Part shown: piece by piece, positions 17,052 to 25,778 of the stretch
Layout: each line of letters begins with the position of its first letter
Position numbering within the stretch: position 1 is the stretch's first letter
Origin: an uncultured Veillonellaceae bacterium
GTDB taxonomy: Bacteria; Bacillota; Negativicutes; Selenomonadales; Selenomonadaceae
NCBI GenBank assembly: GCA_900315615.1
Contig: OMZT01000007.1
Coordinates: 1-47,260, forward strand
DNA length: 47,260 nucleotides
Direction: 5' to 3'
Notes under the pieces: model-generated
Seen by the model: only the letters and a program-made list of their open reading frames with translations
Told to the model about the DNA's origin: nothing
Database searches by the model: none
Translations under genes and position numbers: made by a program

Positions 17052-17840
17052 ATGGACGATGAAAATCTGGAATCAAAGGATCCGGATGGCACGGTCCGGA
17101 CGAAGAGAAGCCCGCGCCGCATCCTGAAGGTACTGCTCTTTATCGCCATTGTAGGGCTTCTGGTCGCAATCGCTGTGTATGCACCGATATTCAAGGTGAT
17201 GGATATCCGCGTGAGTGGTAATGGATATGTTCCAGTCGCTGACATAGAGCGCATTGCGGGTGTCGCGAGAGGGATGCCATTTTTCAGGCTGGAAACGGAT
17301 GAGACGTCGAAGCGATTGCTGAAGGACCTTAGGATAGAGAGTGCTTCAGTAAGAAGGGTTTTCCCGGGAACCATACAGATAGATGTGACGGTACGCCATC
17401 CTGTAGCTACAGTGCCTACCGTCTATGGCTATGTGGACGTCGATGGGAATGGTGTCGTACTCGATGCGTACCGCACGCTGAAACATATGCCGATACCGAT
17501 CATTACAGGGTTCGTACTGCCTGATCATTATATAGGGGATAATATTGCAGATGGCAGCCTGCTTGCTGCACTAAAGTATCTGCAGGCTTTAGAGGAACGA
17601 CCTAGATCACAGATATCGGAGGTTTCACTAAAGGATCCTTCGTATATAATCGCATATACTACGCGTTCAGTCCCAATCAGACTGGGGAATACCGAGCGCA
17701 TGGATGAAAAGGCGGCACTTACGGATTCGTTCCTGAATGATTCCAGGACGGCACAAGGGGATGTGGAATTCGTTGATTTCTCTTACACGTCTCCCGTCAT
17801 TAAATTGAAGGGTGAATGGAAAAAACAACAGCAGAAATGA
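17052..17840 (+). CDS. ftsQ: Cell division protein FtsQ/DivIB
   Basis: A 262-residue bitopic division protein. A basic cytoplasmic tail is followed by one membrane segment (VLLFIAIVGLLVAIAVYA, about residues 26-44) and a POTRA domain (FKVMDIRVSGNGYVPVADIE to VRRVFPGTIQIDVTVRHP, quoted in parts). The beta domain then includes YVDVDGNGVVLD. It partners FtsL and FtsB/DivIC at the septum. The start has GGGGGCGGCAG upstream. It lies between ddl and ftsZ as usual, but ftsA is missing. Confidence 0.93.
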   Translation: MDDENLESKDPDGTVRTKRSPRRILKVLLFIAIVGLLVAIAVYAPIFKVMDIRVSGNGYVPVADIERIAGVARGMPFFRLETDETSKRLLKDLRIESASVRRVFPGTIQIDVTVRHPVATVPTVYGYVDVDGNGVVLDAYRTLKHMPIPIITGFVLPDHYIGDNIADGSLLAALKYLQALEERPRSQISEVSLKDPSYIIAYTTRSVPIRLGNTERMDEKAALTDSFLNDSRTAQGDVEFVDFSYTSPVIKLKGEWKKQQQK

Positions 17841-17857
17841 GATATTATGTAAAATTT

Positions 17858-17889
17858 TTGTGGAAATATCTTTCGATTGATGATAAAAT
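17858..17889 (+). promoter_or_regulatory. Candidate ftsZ promoter
   Basis: TTGTGG (17858-17863) lies 18 bases before GATAAA (17882-17887), in an A/T-rich gap of 129 bases between ftsQ and ftsZ. This would give ftsZ its own transcript, as is common, but the -35 match is weak. Confidence 0.4.
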
Positions 17890-17969
17890 AGTAAAGCATA
17901 CATGGTTTTTTGAGGTATGCCGTAACATTTCAGTGCGGTTTATATATGATGTCATGGGGGTTTAGCATA

Positions 17970-19100
17970 GTGTTTGAGATGGATGACGGTGGGCTCGAGT
18001 CTTATGCCAAGATAAAAGTGATAGGCGTAGGCGGCGGTGGCAGTAATGCCGTCGACCGTATGATTACGATGGGCGTTAAGGGCGTTGAATTTATCACTGT
18101 AAATACGGATTCTCAGGCATTGGAGCGATCTAAAGCATCAACGCGACTTCAGATAGGTGAGAAGCTGACACGTGGACTCGGTGCGGGTGCTCAGCCTGAG
18201 ATTGGCGAAAAAGCTGCTGAGGAGAACAAAGAAGACATACTTGAAGCCATACAGGGTGCTGATATGGTCTTCATTACTGCAGGCATGGGTGGCGGTACCG
18301 GTACTGGAGCTGCTCCTGTCGTCGCGGAGTGTGCTAGGGAGGCGGGTGCACTTACCGTTGGCGTAGTGACAAAGCCATTCAAGTTTGAAGGGATGCTTCG
18401 CAACAAGAAAGCGATAGGCGGCATAGATAGGCTGCGCCAGCATGTCGATACGATCATCACGATCCCGAATGACAGCCTGCTGAAGGTCGTTGATAAGACA
18501 GCATCGATAATGGATGCTTTCCGCATCGCGGATGATGTACTTCGCCAAGGAGTACAGGGGATGTCGGATATCATAGCGATTCCGGGGCTTATCAACCTGG
18601 ACTTCGCAGATGTGAAGTCTATCATGAGCAATGCCGGATCGGCACTCATGGGTATCGGCGAAGCATCTGGAGACAATGCGGCGATAGAGGCTGCTAAGGC
18701 GGCTATTGCCTCTCCTCTGGTGGAGACGTCGATAGTTGGTGCGCGTGGGGTCATACTGAGCTTCACAGGTACTGCAGAGAAGCTGCGTATGTATGAAGTC
18801 AATGAAGCTTCAATGGCAATACAAGAGAATGTCAACGAGGATGCTAATATCATATTTGGTGCAGCGCTCGATAATTCTCTCGGTGATACGGTGCGCGTTA
18901 CCGTAGTAGCGACGGGATTTGACGAAGCGGCACAGGAAAAAGCAGCGAATGAGACACAGGCACAGCCTGTACGCAGAGGCCTGGGAGATAGCACAAACTT
19001 CGCTGCGAGACATCAGCAGGCGGCTCCAGAGGAGCAGCTTCCGAAGATGCCAAGTATCAGCAATTTTGATATTCCAACATGGATGCGCCGTAGCGATTAA
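17970..19100 (+). CDS. ftsZ: Cell division GTPase FtsZ
   Basis: FtsZ is the tubulin-like GTPase that forms the division ring. The 376-residue protein has [13 protein letters not shown] near the N-terminus, the tubulin signature [17 protein letters not shown], and a C-terminal linker ending in the peptide [10 protein letters not shown], which normally binds FtsA, SepF or ZipA-type partners. The GTG at 17970 is chosen because GGGGG (17956-17960) lies 9 bases before it; ATG 17979 is too far from that site. No ftsA lies before it. A strong terminator follows. Confidence 0.97.
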   Translation: MFEMDDGGLESYAKIKVIGVGGGGSNAVDRMITMGVKGVEFITVNTDSQALERSKASTRLQIGEKLTRGLGAGAQPEIGEKAAEENKEDILEAIQGADMVFITAGMGGGTGTGAAPVVAECAREAGALTVGVVTKPFKFEGMLRNKKAIGGIDRLRQHVDTIITIPNDSLLKVVDKTASIMDAFRIADDVLRQGVQGMSDIIAIPGLINLDFADVKSIMSNAGSALMGIGEASGDNAAIEAAKAAIASPLVETSIVGARGVILSFTGTAEKLRMYEVNEASMAIQENVNEDANIIFGAALDNSLGDTVRVTVVATGFDEAAQEKAANETQAQPVRRGLGDSTNFAARHQQAAPEEQLPKMPSISNFDIPTWMRRSD

Positions 19101-19117
19101 GTTCATATAAGGCAATG

Positions 19118-19155
19118 AAGCCGTATATCCCGATTTGGGATATGCGGCTTTTTTT
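19118..19155 (+). terminator. Terminator after ftsZ
   Basis: A 14-base-pair stem (AAGCCGTATATCCC with GGGATATGCGGCTT, one G-T pair) around GATTT is followed by five T residues. Confidence 0.92.
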
Positions 19156-19210
19156 AGGTGGTGTTCCTGTATGTTATAGCTTGTATACATGATTTATTAT
19201 AATTAATGTG

Positions 19211-19239
19211 TTGAAAAAGTATAGATGATATGCTATAAT
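19211..19239 (+). promoter_or_regulatory. Promoter of the TRAP transporter operon
   Basis: TTGAAA (19211-19216) and a perfect TATAAT (19234-19239) are 17 bases apart, with a TG at 19231-19232 giving an extended -10. An in-frame ATG at 19238 falls inside the -10 and so cannot be the start of the next gene. Confidence 0.88.
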
Positions 19240-19297
19240 GGCATACGTGAAGCAAAGAAAGCGACTTCCAAAGCATATGAATGAGGAGGAGATACAA

Positions 19298-20254
19298 ATG
19301 AGACATGGTATGAGAAAGGCGATTGCAGCCCTCTTGATGATTGCTATTGCTGCCCTTGCCATTGCAGGCTGCGGAGGACAGGCGAAGAAGCAGTTCCTGA
19401 ATATAGCAACCGGCGGTACGGCGGGTACATACTATCCGATCGGCGGCGCTATGGCAGAGATACTTAACAGTAATATCAAGGGTATGAATGCAAGTGCTCA
19501 GAGCACTGGTGCTACAGTAGCAAATATCAATATGCTGAAGGATGGCTCAGTGGATTTGGCTATCGTTCAGAATGATATTACATACTATGCTGTGAATGGT
19601 ACCGAGATGTTCAAGGATAAGAAAGTCGAGAATATCCGCGGTATCGCATCACTTTATCCTGAGACGTGCCAGGTCGTGACCTTGCAGTCGAGCAATATAA
19701 AGTCCATTAAGGATCTCAAGGGCAAGCGTGTTGCTGTTGGTGCTGCTGGAAGCGGTGCTGAGGCGAATGCCCGTCAGATACTTGAAGCGTATGGAATCAC
19801 ATATGATGATATCGATGAGCAGTACCTTTCTTTTGGTGAAGCTTCGAGTGCGCTGAAGGATGGAAACGTAGATGCAGCATTTTTGACAGCAGGTTATCCT
19901 ACGGCAGCTGTACAGGACATAGCTTCGCAGAATGCTGTACGTATACTCCCGATAGATGCTGATAAGGCAGACGCATTGATCGCGAAGTATCCATTCTATA
20001 CGAAGGTAGTCATCCCGTCCGGTACATATGCAGGATTCAACGAGGATGTACCATCGATTGCAGTTATGGCTATGCTTGTCGCAACGGACAAAGTTGATGA
20101 TAACCTGGGTTATGAGATTACTAAGGCACTGTTCGACCATCTTGACAGACTGCAGGCAGCACATGCCGTTGGAAAACTTATCACAAAGGATACCGCTAAG
20201 AAGGGCATGTCTATAAAGATGAATGCAGGTGCTGAGAAGTATTTCAGTGAGTAA
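19298..20254 (+). CDS. TAXI-family TRAP transporter substrate-binding lipoprotein
   Basis: The extracytoplasmic binding protein of a TRAP transporter of the TAXI class. GAGGAGGA at 19282-19289 sets the start at 19298. The signal peptide ends in a lipobox (Ile-Ala-Gly-Cys), so the 318-residue precursor is probably a membrane-anchored lipoprotein. Mature sequence begins LNIATGGTAGTYYPIGG, the TAXI signature, and continues with SVDLAIVQND and KGKRVAVGAAGSGAEANA. Some TAXI proteins bind glutamate or related acids, but the substrate cannot be read from sequence. It is the first gene of an operon with a DUF1850 protein and a fused permease. Confidence 0.95.
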   Translation: MRHGMRKAIAALLMIAIAALAIAGCGGQAKKQFLNIATGGTAGTYYPIGGAMAEILNSNIKGMNASAQSTGATVANINMLKDGSVDLAIVQNDITYYAVNGTEMFKDKKVENIRGIASLYPETCQVVTLQSSNIKSIKDLKGKRVAVGAAGSGAEANARQILEAYGITYDDIDEQYLSFGEASSALKDGNVDAAFLTAGYPTAAVQDIASQNAVRILPIDADKADALIAKYPFYTKVVIPSGTYAGFNEDVPSIAVMAMLVATDKVDDNLGYEITKALFDHLDRLQAAHAVGKLITKDTAKKGMSIKMNAGAEKYFSE

Positions 20255-20289
20255 TGCTTAGACTTTGTACCTGATAAATTGATGGAGGA

Positions 20290-20317
20290 AGCGGGTATGA
20301 TCTACCCGCTTTATCTT
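20290..20317 (+). promoter_or_regulatory. Intra-operon hairpin between binding protein and DUF1850 genes
   Basis: AGCGGGTA (20290-20297) pairs perfectly with TACCCGCT (20303-20310) and is followed by TTATCTT. It may act as a weak terminator or RNA-stabilising hairpin that keeps the binding protein more abundant than the permease. It also overlaps a ten-codon ORF. Confidence 0.5.
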
Positions 20318-20329
20318 TGTGATGAATGA
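20297..20329 (+). CDS. Possible ten-codon leader ORF before the DUF1850 gene
   Basis: ATG at 20297 with GGAGG (20284-20288) 8 bases upstream opens a frame MIYPLYLCDE that stops at 20327-20329. Its end overlaps the start region (20319-20322) of the next gene, which has no good ribosome site of its own. Translation of the small ORF could therefore open the hairpin and feed ribosomes to the DUF1850 start. There is no evidence that the peptide itself is used. Confidence 0.35.
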   Translation: MIYPLYLCDE

Positions 20330-20816
20330 TAACATAAGGGCTAGAAAACTGTTAAAGGCAGTATGTGCTGCTATTATCGCAGCTGTCCTGACTATCTCTA
20401 TGTGGCCCGTCGTGCGTATATCCGTTGGAAAAGACGTGTGGATTACGCAAAATTTCAAGAAGGCAGAGCAGCCGGTCAGGATAAATTTTATCCATTCAGT
20501 GCAAAAAACTCCCGTGGAGGAGAACCTTATCGCAAGACCTGGATATGACTTCATACTGAAGTCAACGAAATATCAATCCTTCGGTGTAGGTCTTCCATTC
20601 CTTGAGTCAGATGGAGCAGTTTTTGTCAAGGATGGAGATTACTTTGTGATGGATGGCATGGGACGCAGGTTCAAGAAGATCGATTTGCGTACTGGAGTAG
20701 GTACTAAACTGGTCGTGACTGTCGGAGATACGGAGCATAGGATGTACGAGAAATTTCCGCCAGGTACCAAGATACATCTTTCATGTATGCCACTCATTGA
20801 GGCATATCTGCTTTAA
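20322..20816 (+). CDS. DUF1850 protein linked to the TAXI TRAP transporter
   Basis: A 164-residue protein with an N-terminal membrane or signal segment (VCAAIIAAVLTISMWPVV, about residues 14-31). Its body matches DUF1850: INFIHSVQKTPVEEN, a QSFGVGLPF segment and a late VGDTEHRMYEKFPPGT stretch. DUF1850 genes are commonly found between the TAXI binding protein and the fused permease, so a small accessory part of the transporter is a reasonable inference; its biochemical role is not established. The start is ATG 20322 or GTG 20319, both overlapping the small ORF at 20297-20329. Confidence 0.85.
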   Translation: MNDNIRARKLLKAVCAAIIAAVLTISMWPVVRISVGKDVWITQNFKKAEQPVRINFIHSVQKTPVEENLIARPGYDFILKSTKYQSFGVGLPFLESDGAVFVKDGDYFVMDGMGRRFKKIDLRTGVGTKLVVTVGDTEHRMYEKFPPGTKIHLSCMPLIEAYLL

Positions 20817-20839
20817 ATTATTATTAAGGAGAGAAGCTT

Positions 20840-22774
20840 ATGCAAGATCCAAATAAGAAGAAGGATACTGCAGCAGCCGAGGAAGTCTTGAAGGAGTACG
20901 ATAGGGAATCCGACAAGATGGAATACACGGGAGTTATGGCAAAAATCGTTGCTGCTATAGCGATAGCGTTTTCCATATTCCAGTTGTATACGGCAATATT
21001 CGGCGTACTCGATGCGCAGCTGCAGCGTGCTATCCATCTCGGCTTCGGCATGGCACTGGTGTTCCTTCTGTATCCGAGCCGTAAGAGCTGGTCACGCCAT
21101 AAGGTGCATCCTATCGATGTGCTGCTTGCGATCGTTGGTGCTGCGACGCCGGCGTATATACTGATTGAGTATAAAGAGTTGGTATTGCGTGCTGGATTGG
21201 TGACGGATGTTGACTTCATTGTGGGCCTTATCGGTATACTGCTCGTCATAGAAGCTACGCGTCGTGTCGTAGGTCTTCCAATGGTCTGTGTCGTCCTTTT
21301 CTTCCTTGCGTATGCTTTCCTGGGACCTTATATGCCTGGTGCACTCGCCCATCGTGGATTGACATTGGAACAGCTCGTATCTCATCTTTATTACACGACA
21401 GAGGGCATATTTGGCATACCTCTCGGTGTATCGGCAACGTTCATATTCTTGTTTATATTGTTTGGAGCATATCTCGAGTCTACAGGACTTGGCAAATTCT
21501 TTATCGATCTCGCCAATGCTGTCGCAGGATGGGCCTCCGGCGGTCCTGCAAAGGTCGCGGTGCTTTCCTCTGGCCTCATGGGTACGATATCGGGAAGCTC
21601 TGTTGCTAATGTCGCCGGTACTGGCAGCTTTACGATACCAATGATGAAGAAACTTGGCTATCACAAGAATTTCGCTGGCGCGGTAGAGGCTGCAGCATCT
21701 ACTGGTGGGCAGCTTATGCCTCCTATCATGGGAGCGGCGGCATTCCTCATGGCTGAATTTGTGGGTGTGCCGTATCTTGAAATCGTTAAGGCTGCCGCCA
21801 TACCTGCAGTCCTGTATTTCCTCGGAGTCTGGATCGGCGTTCATTTCGAGGCAAAACGTAATGACCTTAAAGGTATCCCACGTAGTGAATTGCCGAAGTT
21901 CTCTGTGATACTGAAGGATCGCGGTCATCTTGCGATACCTCTCATCGCTATCATTTACCTTCTTGTAGCGGGCTATACGCCTATGCGCGCTGCACTATTC
22001 GGCATATTGCTTTCGATCGTGGCGGCTTGCTTGAGGAAATCTACGCGCTTGACGCCGATGCAGATCGTACAGGGACTGATTGATGGCGCTAAGAATGTGC
22101 TTGGCGTATTGGTCGCATGTGCAGCCGCAGGTATCGTCATAGGCGTAGTTACCAAGACCGGCGTCGGCTTGAAGCTGGCATCTGTTTTGATTGACGTCGC
22201 GGGAGGCATGCTTCTGCCGACCATGTTCTTTACGATGATTACCTCTATCGTACTGGGAATGGGCGTTCCGACTACTGCAAACTATGTCATTACGTCTACG
22301 ATTGCCGCTCCTGCCCTCGTTCAGATGGGGGTGCCAGTCCTTGCAGCTCATATGTTCGTGTTCTATTTCGGTATTGTAGCCGATGTGACACCGCCGGTGG
22401 CTCTAGCAGCATTCGCAGGTTCTGCAATATCCGGAGGCGATCCATTGCGTACAGGTATAAATGCATCAAAGCTTGCAATAGCTGCGTTCATAGTACCGTA
22501 TGTATTCGTACTCGCCCCAGTGCTGCTCATGATTGACGCTACGGCAGGCACTCTTATTATGGCACTCGTTACGGCTATAGTAGGTATGACGGGCATAAGC
22601 GCATCACTTATCGGATTCTTCGTAACGAAGCCGACGAAGCTTGAACGGATCATGCTCCTCATAGGTGGTCTTTTGATGCTCAAGCCTGGCATGCTTACAG
22701 ATATTATAGGGTTTTTGATGCTCGCTATCGTGTTTTTCGTACAGAGACGTAGGAAGCGTACATTAACGGCTTGA
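20840..22774 (+). CDS. TRAP transporter fused permease (4TM/12TM, DctQM type)
   Basis: A 644-residue membrane protein joining the small DctQ-like and large DctM-like TRAP subunits, typical of TAXI systems. The N-terminal cytoplasmic stretch is charged. Four membrane segments follow (residues about 35-150), then the DctM part with GIFGIPLGVSATFIFLFILFG (quoted in part), GTISGSSVANVAGTG, EAAASTGGQLMPPIMGAAAF, and GMGVPTTANYV near residue 474. The last segment (LLIGGLLMLKPGMLTDIIG) is usual in the family. It imports solute by sodium or proton symport with the binding lipoprotein encoded upstream. AAGGAGAGAAG precedes the ATG. Confidence 0.95.
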   Translation: MQDPNKKKDTAAAEEVLKEYDRESDKMEYTGVMAKIVAAIAIAFSIFQLYTAIFGVLDAQLQRAIHLGFGMALVFLLYPSRKSWSRHKVHPIDVLLAIVGAATPAYILIEYKELVLRAGLVTDVDFIVGLIGILLVIEATRRVVGLPMVCVVLFFLAYAFLGPYMPGALAHRGLTLEQLVSHLYYTTEGIFGIPLGVSATFIFLFILFGAYLESTGLGKFFIDLANAVAGWASGGPAKVAVLSSGLMGTISGSSVANVAGTGSFTIPMMKKLGYHKNFAGAVEAAASTGGQLMPPIMGAAAFLMAEFVGVPYLEIVKAAAIPAVLYFLGVWIGVHFEAKRNDLKGIPRSELPKFSVILKDRGHLAIPLIAIIYLLVAGYTPMRAALFGILLSIVAACLRKSTRLTPMQIVQGLIDGAKNVLGVLVACAAAGIVIGVVTKTGVGLKLASVLIDVAGGMLLPTMFFTMITSIVLGMGVPTTANYVITSTIAAPALVQMGVPVLAAHMFVFYFGIVADVTPPVALAAFAGSAISGGDPLRTGINASKLAIAAFIVPYVFVLAPVLLMIDATAGTLIMALVTAIVGMTGISASLIGFFVTKPTKLERIMLLIGGLLMLKPGMLTDIIGFLMLAIVFFVQRRRKRTLTA

Positions 22775-22783
22775 CATTCTTGA

Positions 22784-22813
22784 GGATACATGGAAAACCA
22801 TGTATCCTTTTTT
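22784..22813 (+). terminator. Terminator after the TRAP operon
   Basis: A perfect 10-base stem (GGATACATGG with CCATGTATCC) around AAAA is followed by six T residues. Confidence 0.93.
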
Positions 22814-22904
22814 ATTTTGTATGGACGCGTGACCCTATACTTTTTAGTGAATTTAGAGTATTATAGAATAAAGTTCCATGTAATTTACAAGGAGAGATGA
22901 TTTG

Positions 22905-24899
22905 ATGGCAGATATTGATACTAAATGCATCAATGCAATCCGCGTACTTGCGGCCGATGCAATCCAAAAGGCTAAGTCAGGACATCCAGGGCTGCCGCTA
23001 GGAAGTGCTCCAATGGCGTATGAGCTTTGGGCGAATCATATGAATCATAATCCAAAAGATTCAAAATGGGCAAATCGCGACCGGTTTATACTGTCAGCCG
23101 GACATGGCTCTACGATGCTTTATGCATTGTTGCATCTCTATGGATATGGCCTGACCATAGACGATATGAAGGAGTTCCGTCAGCTCGATTCAAAGACTCC
23201 TGGGCATCCTGAGTATGGCTGGACGGCTGGTGTAGAGGCTACGACGGGCCCTCTGGGTGCAGGCATGGGTATGGCTGTAGGTATGGCGATGGCAGAGGCA
23301 CATCTGGCATCGGTGTTCAATAAGCCTGGATACCCAATCGTCGATCATTATACGTTTGCTCTTGGCGGGGATGGGTGCATGATGGAAGGCATTTCTTCCG
23401 AGGCATTCTCTCTCGCTGGTACGCTCGGCCTTTCAAAGCTTATCGTACTCTACGATAGCAACAATATTTCCATAGAAGGCTCGACTGACCTGGCTTTCAC
23501 TGAGAATGTTCAAAAGCGCATGGAGGCTTTCGGATTCCAGCTTATCACTGTTGAGGATGGCAATGATATAGAGGCTATCGGACGCGCAATAGAGGAAGCA
23601 AAGGCAGATAAGGAGCACCCATCATTCATTACAGTGAAGACGGTAATCGGCTATGGTGCTCCGCAGCAGGGAACAGCTTCTGTGCATGGTGCACCGCTTG
23701 GTGAAGATGGTGTGAAGGAATTAAAGAAGAATCTTGGGTGGCCTGAGCCGGACAAGACATTCAATATTCCAGATGATGTATATGAGCATTATAGAACCCT
23801 TGCAAGAAAAGGCAATGAGGCTGAGGTACAGTGGAATGAGATGTTCGCAGAATACTGTGCTAAGTTCCCTGATATGAAGGCTCTGTGGGCTAAGTTCTAT
23901 GCACCAGTTGATGGTAATGCACTTCTCGAAGACGATGAGTATTGGGCATATGAGGATAAGTCAGTTGCGACCAGAGCACTTTCTGGAACGATGCTCAACA
24001 GGCTGAAGAGCCGTGTTCCTCAGCTTATCGGTGGAAGCGCAGACCTTGCACCGTCCAATAAGACATATATGGATGGTGAGGGTGATTTCAAGCGTGGAAG
24101 CTATGCTGGAAGGAACTTGCACTTCGGTGTGAGAGAGATGGCAATGGGTGCTATCCTCAACGGCATATCGCTCCATGGTGGAACGCGCGTATATGGCGGT
24201 ACATTCTTCGTATTTAGTGACTACATGAAGCCGATGGTCAGACTGGCGGCGCTGATGGGACTTCCTGTTACATATGTGTGGACGCATGACTCCATCGGTG
24301 TCGGCGAAGATGGTCCTACGCATGAGCCTGTAGAGCAGCTTGCCATGGTCCGTGCAATGCCGAACGTTAACGCTTTCCGCCCCGCTGATGCTACGGAGAC
24401 AGCTGCGGGCTGGTATCTTGCAGTGACAAGCCAGCATACGCCTACGGCACTGATATTGACGCGCCAGGGTCTGCCACAGCTGAAGGGATCCAGCAAGGAG
24501 GCTTTGAAGGGAGCCTATGTTATCTCTGAAGCCAATGATCCGGCACATATGGATGGCATCTTCATTGCATCTGGCTCAGAGGTATCACTTGCAATCGATG
24601 CACAGGCCGCACTGCGTGAGGAAGGGATAGATGTTCGCGTCGTGTCGATGCCATGCATGGATTTGTTTGAAGAGCAGGATGATAAATATAAAGAATCTGT
24701 CCTTCCTGATGCTGTCCGTGCTCGCGTTGCGGTTGAGGCACTGGTGTCGTTTGGATGGGATCGCTATGTCGGTCTTGATGGTGAGATCGTATCCATGCAT
24801 ACATTCGGTGCATCTGGCAAGGGACCAGAGCTGTTCAAGCATTTCGGCATTACTGCTGAAAACGCAGCTGCAGCTATGAAGCGCGTTATAAAGAAATAA
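22905..24899 (+). CDS. tkt: Transketolase
   Basis: Transketolase moves two-carbon ketol units between sugar phosphates in the non-oxidative pentose phosphate pathway, using thiamine diphosphate. The 664-residue full-length enzyme has KSGHPGLPLGSAPMAYELW near the N-terminus, the thiamine diphosphate motif GDGCMMEGISSEA ending near DSNNISIEG, and SIGVGEDGPTHEPVEQL in the pyrimidine-binding domain. AAGGAGA at 22889-22895 points to ATG 22905 rather than the TTG just before it. The promoter is not clear: -10-like TATTAT and TAGAAT sit at 22859-22869 without a good -35. A terminator follows. Confidence 0.97.
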   Translation: MADIDTKCINAIRVLAADAIQKAKSGHPGLPLGSAPMAYELWANHMNHNPKDSKWANRDRFILSAGHGSTMLYALLHLYGYGLTIDDMKEFRQLDSKTPGHPEYGWTAGVEATTGPLGAGMGMAVGMAMAEAHLASVFNKPGYPIVDHYTFALGGDGCMMEGISSEAFSLAGTLGLSKLIVLYDSNNISIEGSTDLAFTENVQKRMEAFGFQLITVEDGNDIEAIGRAIEEAKADKEHPSFITVKTVIGYGAPQQGTASVHGAPLGEDGVKELKKNLGWPEPDKTFNIPDDVYEHYRTLARKGNEAEVQWNEMFAEYCAKFPDMKALWAKFYAPVDGNALLEDDEYWAYEDKSVATRALSGTMLNRLKSRVPQLIGGSADLAPSNKTYMDGEGDFKRGSYAGRNLHFGVREMAMGAILNGISLHGGTRVYGGTFFVFSDYMKPMVRLAALMGLPVTYVWTHDSIGVGEDGPTHEPVEQLAMVRAMPNVNAFRPADATETAAGWYLAVTSQHTPTALILTRQGLPQLKGSSKEALKGAYVISEANDPAHMDGIFIASGSEVSLAIDAQAALREEGIDVRVVSMPCMDLFEEQDDKYKESVLPDAVRARVAVEALVSFGWDRYVGLDGEIVSMHTFGASGKGPELFKHFGITAENAAAAMKRVIKK

Positions 24900-24918
24900 G
24901 AATCTGATATAGAGACGA

Positions 24919-24960
24919 AAGGTGCTGCCGCAGATAGCAATTCTGTGGCAGCACCTTTTT
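24919..24960 (+). terminator. Terminator after transketolase
   Basis: A 16-base-pair stem (AAGGTGCTGCCGCAGA with TCTGTGGCAGCACCTT) closes a TAGCAAT loop and ends in a T run. The gene on the opposite strand ends at 24974, so the hairpin may serve both strands, though the T run in that direction is poor. Confidence 0.92.
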
Positions 24961-24973
24961 CGTGTATCATGGA

Positions 24974-25732
24974 TTATCTGAGTACACGGCTCGATATGAT
25001 ATTTGAGCTAACTGCGTCGACCAGTACGGCATAATGCACGTTGCCCTTACTGCAGAGCACTCTATATACCGGGTGCAGGTTGTGCGCGTGATGTGCATCA
25101 TTTTCAGGGAAAGTGGTATCCTTTCCAGAACTGCCTTTTGGATCTTGCACAGGCTGCATATGATGTTCGTCATGACCATTGAACCCCTTATCATTTATAC
25201 CAGGCATATCATCATGGTGAGGTCCTTGTCCTGGCCTGAAGTCATCTGGTGCCATGCCATCATGGTGAGGTCCTTGTCCTGACCTGAAGCCATCTGGTGC
25301 CATGCCATTATGGTGAGGATGATTCCTTTGGTCATATCCATTGAAATCGCCATGGGGTTCATGTTCGTTGAACTCGTTATGCCTGTGTTCACGATGATGA
25401 GGCGTGGCGCTAAAAAGATCCTTCTTTAATGATACGTTATCAAAGGTCAAGTCCGACTCCGTAAGGCCGATTGCCTGTGCAGCAGCAGCTTTGGCTTCAT
25501 CTTCAGATATGATGGTGATGCCGCTTTGCTCTGCCTGCGATGCGACCATCTGCGTTTCGGCCAGGTCACACTCACGATGCATAGCTATTGCACGCTGGTG
25601 GTGCCAGTAGGATCCTATACCTCCGACAGCGGCAAGAATGGCAATGGAGGCAATAGCACGTTTTGCATTCTTTTTCGTGAAGATCCTTTCAGAGATGTTT
25701 TTCGATGTTGTATTCTGTTCATTTTTTTCCAT
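24974..25732 (-). CDS. Membrane-anchored PepSY-domain protein with histidine-rich insertion
   Basis: A 252-residue protein. AAGGAGG just upstream of the ATG at 25732 sets the start. A cytoplasmic tail is followed by one membrane segment (AIASIAILAAVGGIGSYW, about residues 26-43), which probably leaves the rest outside the membrane. A PepSY domain begins near residue 71 (ITIISEDEAKAAAAQAIGL) and finishes at the C-terminus (VYRVLCSKGNVHYAVLVDA). Between its halves sits an insertion of about 110 residues with roughly 20 histidines, many Asp and Met, including two copies of a 16-residue unit beginning His-His-x-Gly-Met. PepSY domains are often inhibitory or sensory; the insertion suggests metal binding, which is inference. 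It is transcribed away from the kinase/regulator pair. Confidence 0.88.
   Translation of the reverse strand: MEKNEQNTTSKNISERIFTKKNAKRAIASIAILAAVGGIGSYWHHQRAIAMHRECDLAETQMVASQAEQSGITIISEDEAKAAAAQAIGLTESDLTFDNVSLKKDLFSATPHHREHRHNEFNEHEPHGDFNGYDQRNHPHHNGMAPDGFRSGQGPHHDGMAPDDFRPGQGPHHDDMPGINDKGFNGHDEHHMQPVQDPKGSSGKDTTFPENDAHHAHNLHPVYRVLCSKGNVHYAVLVDAVSSNIISSRVLR
25210..25318 (-). repeat. 48-base tandem repeat inside the PepSY gene
   Basis: Two nearly identical 48-base units (25210-25257 and 25258-25305) and a partial third copy encode HHDGMAPDDFRPGQGP, HHNGMAPDGFRSGQGP and a His-His-Asp-Asp-Met start. The unit length keeps the frame, so copy number could vary without breaking the gene. Confidence 0.9.
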
Positions 25733-25778
25733 GATGTTCTCCTCCTTGACGTATGTACTGTTGATTTCTATGCTTCGC

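Noticed and set aside
18191-18994. Minus-strand frame of 267 codons opposite ftsZ
   Set aside because: Low-complexity Ser/Ala/Pro-rich translation without a ribosome site, fully inside ftsZ.
19179-19203. Second promoter upstream of the TRAP operon (TTGTAT ... TATAAT)
   Set aside because: The spacer is only 11 bases; the promoter at 19211-19239 has a 17-base spacer and an extended -10.
21092-21928. Minus-strand frame of 278 codons opposite the TRAP permease
   Set aside because: No hydrophobic pattern, no start signal and no recognisable domain; fully antisense to a clear gene.
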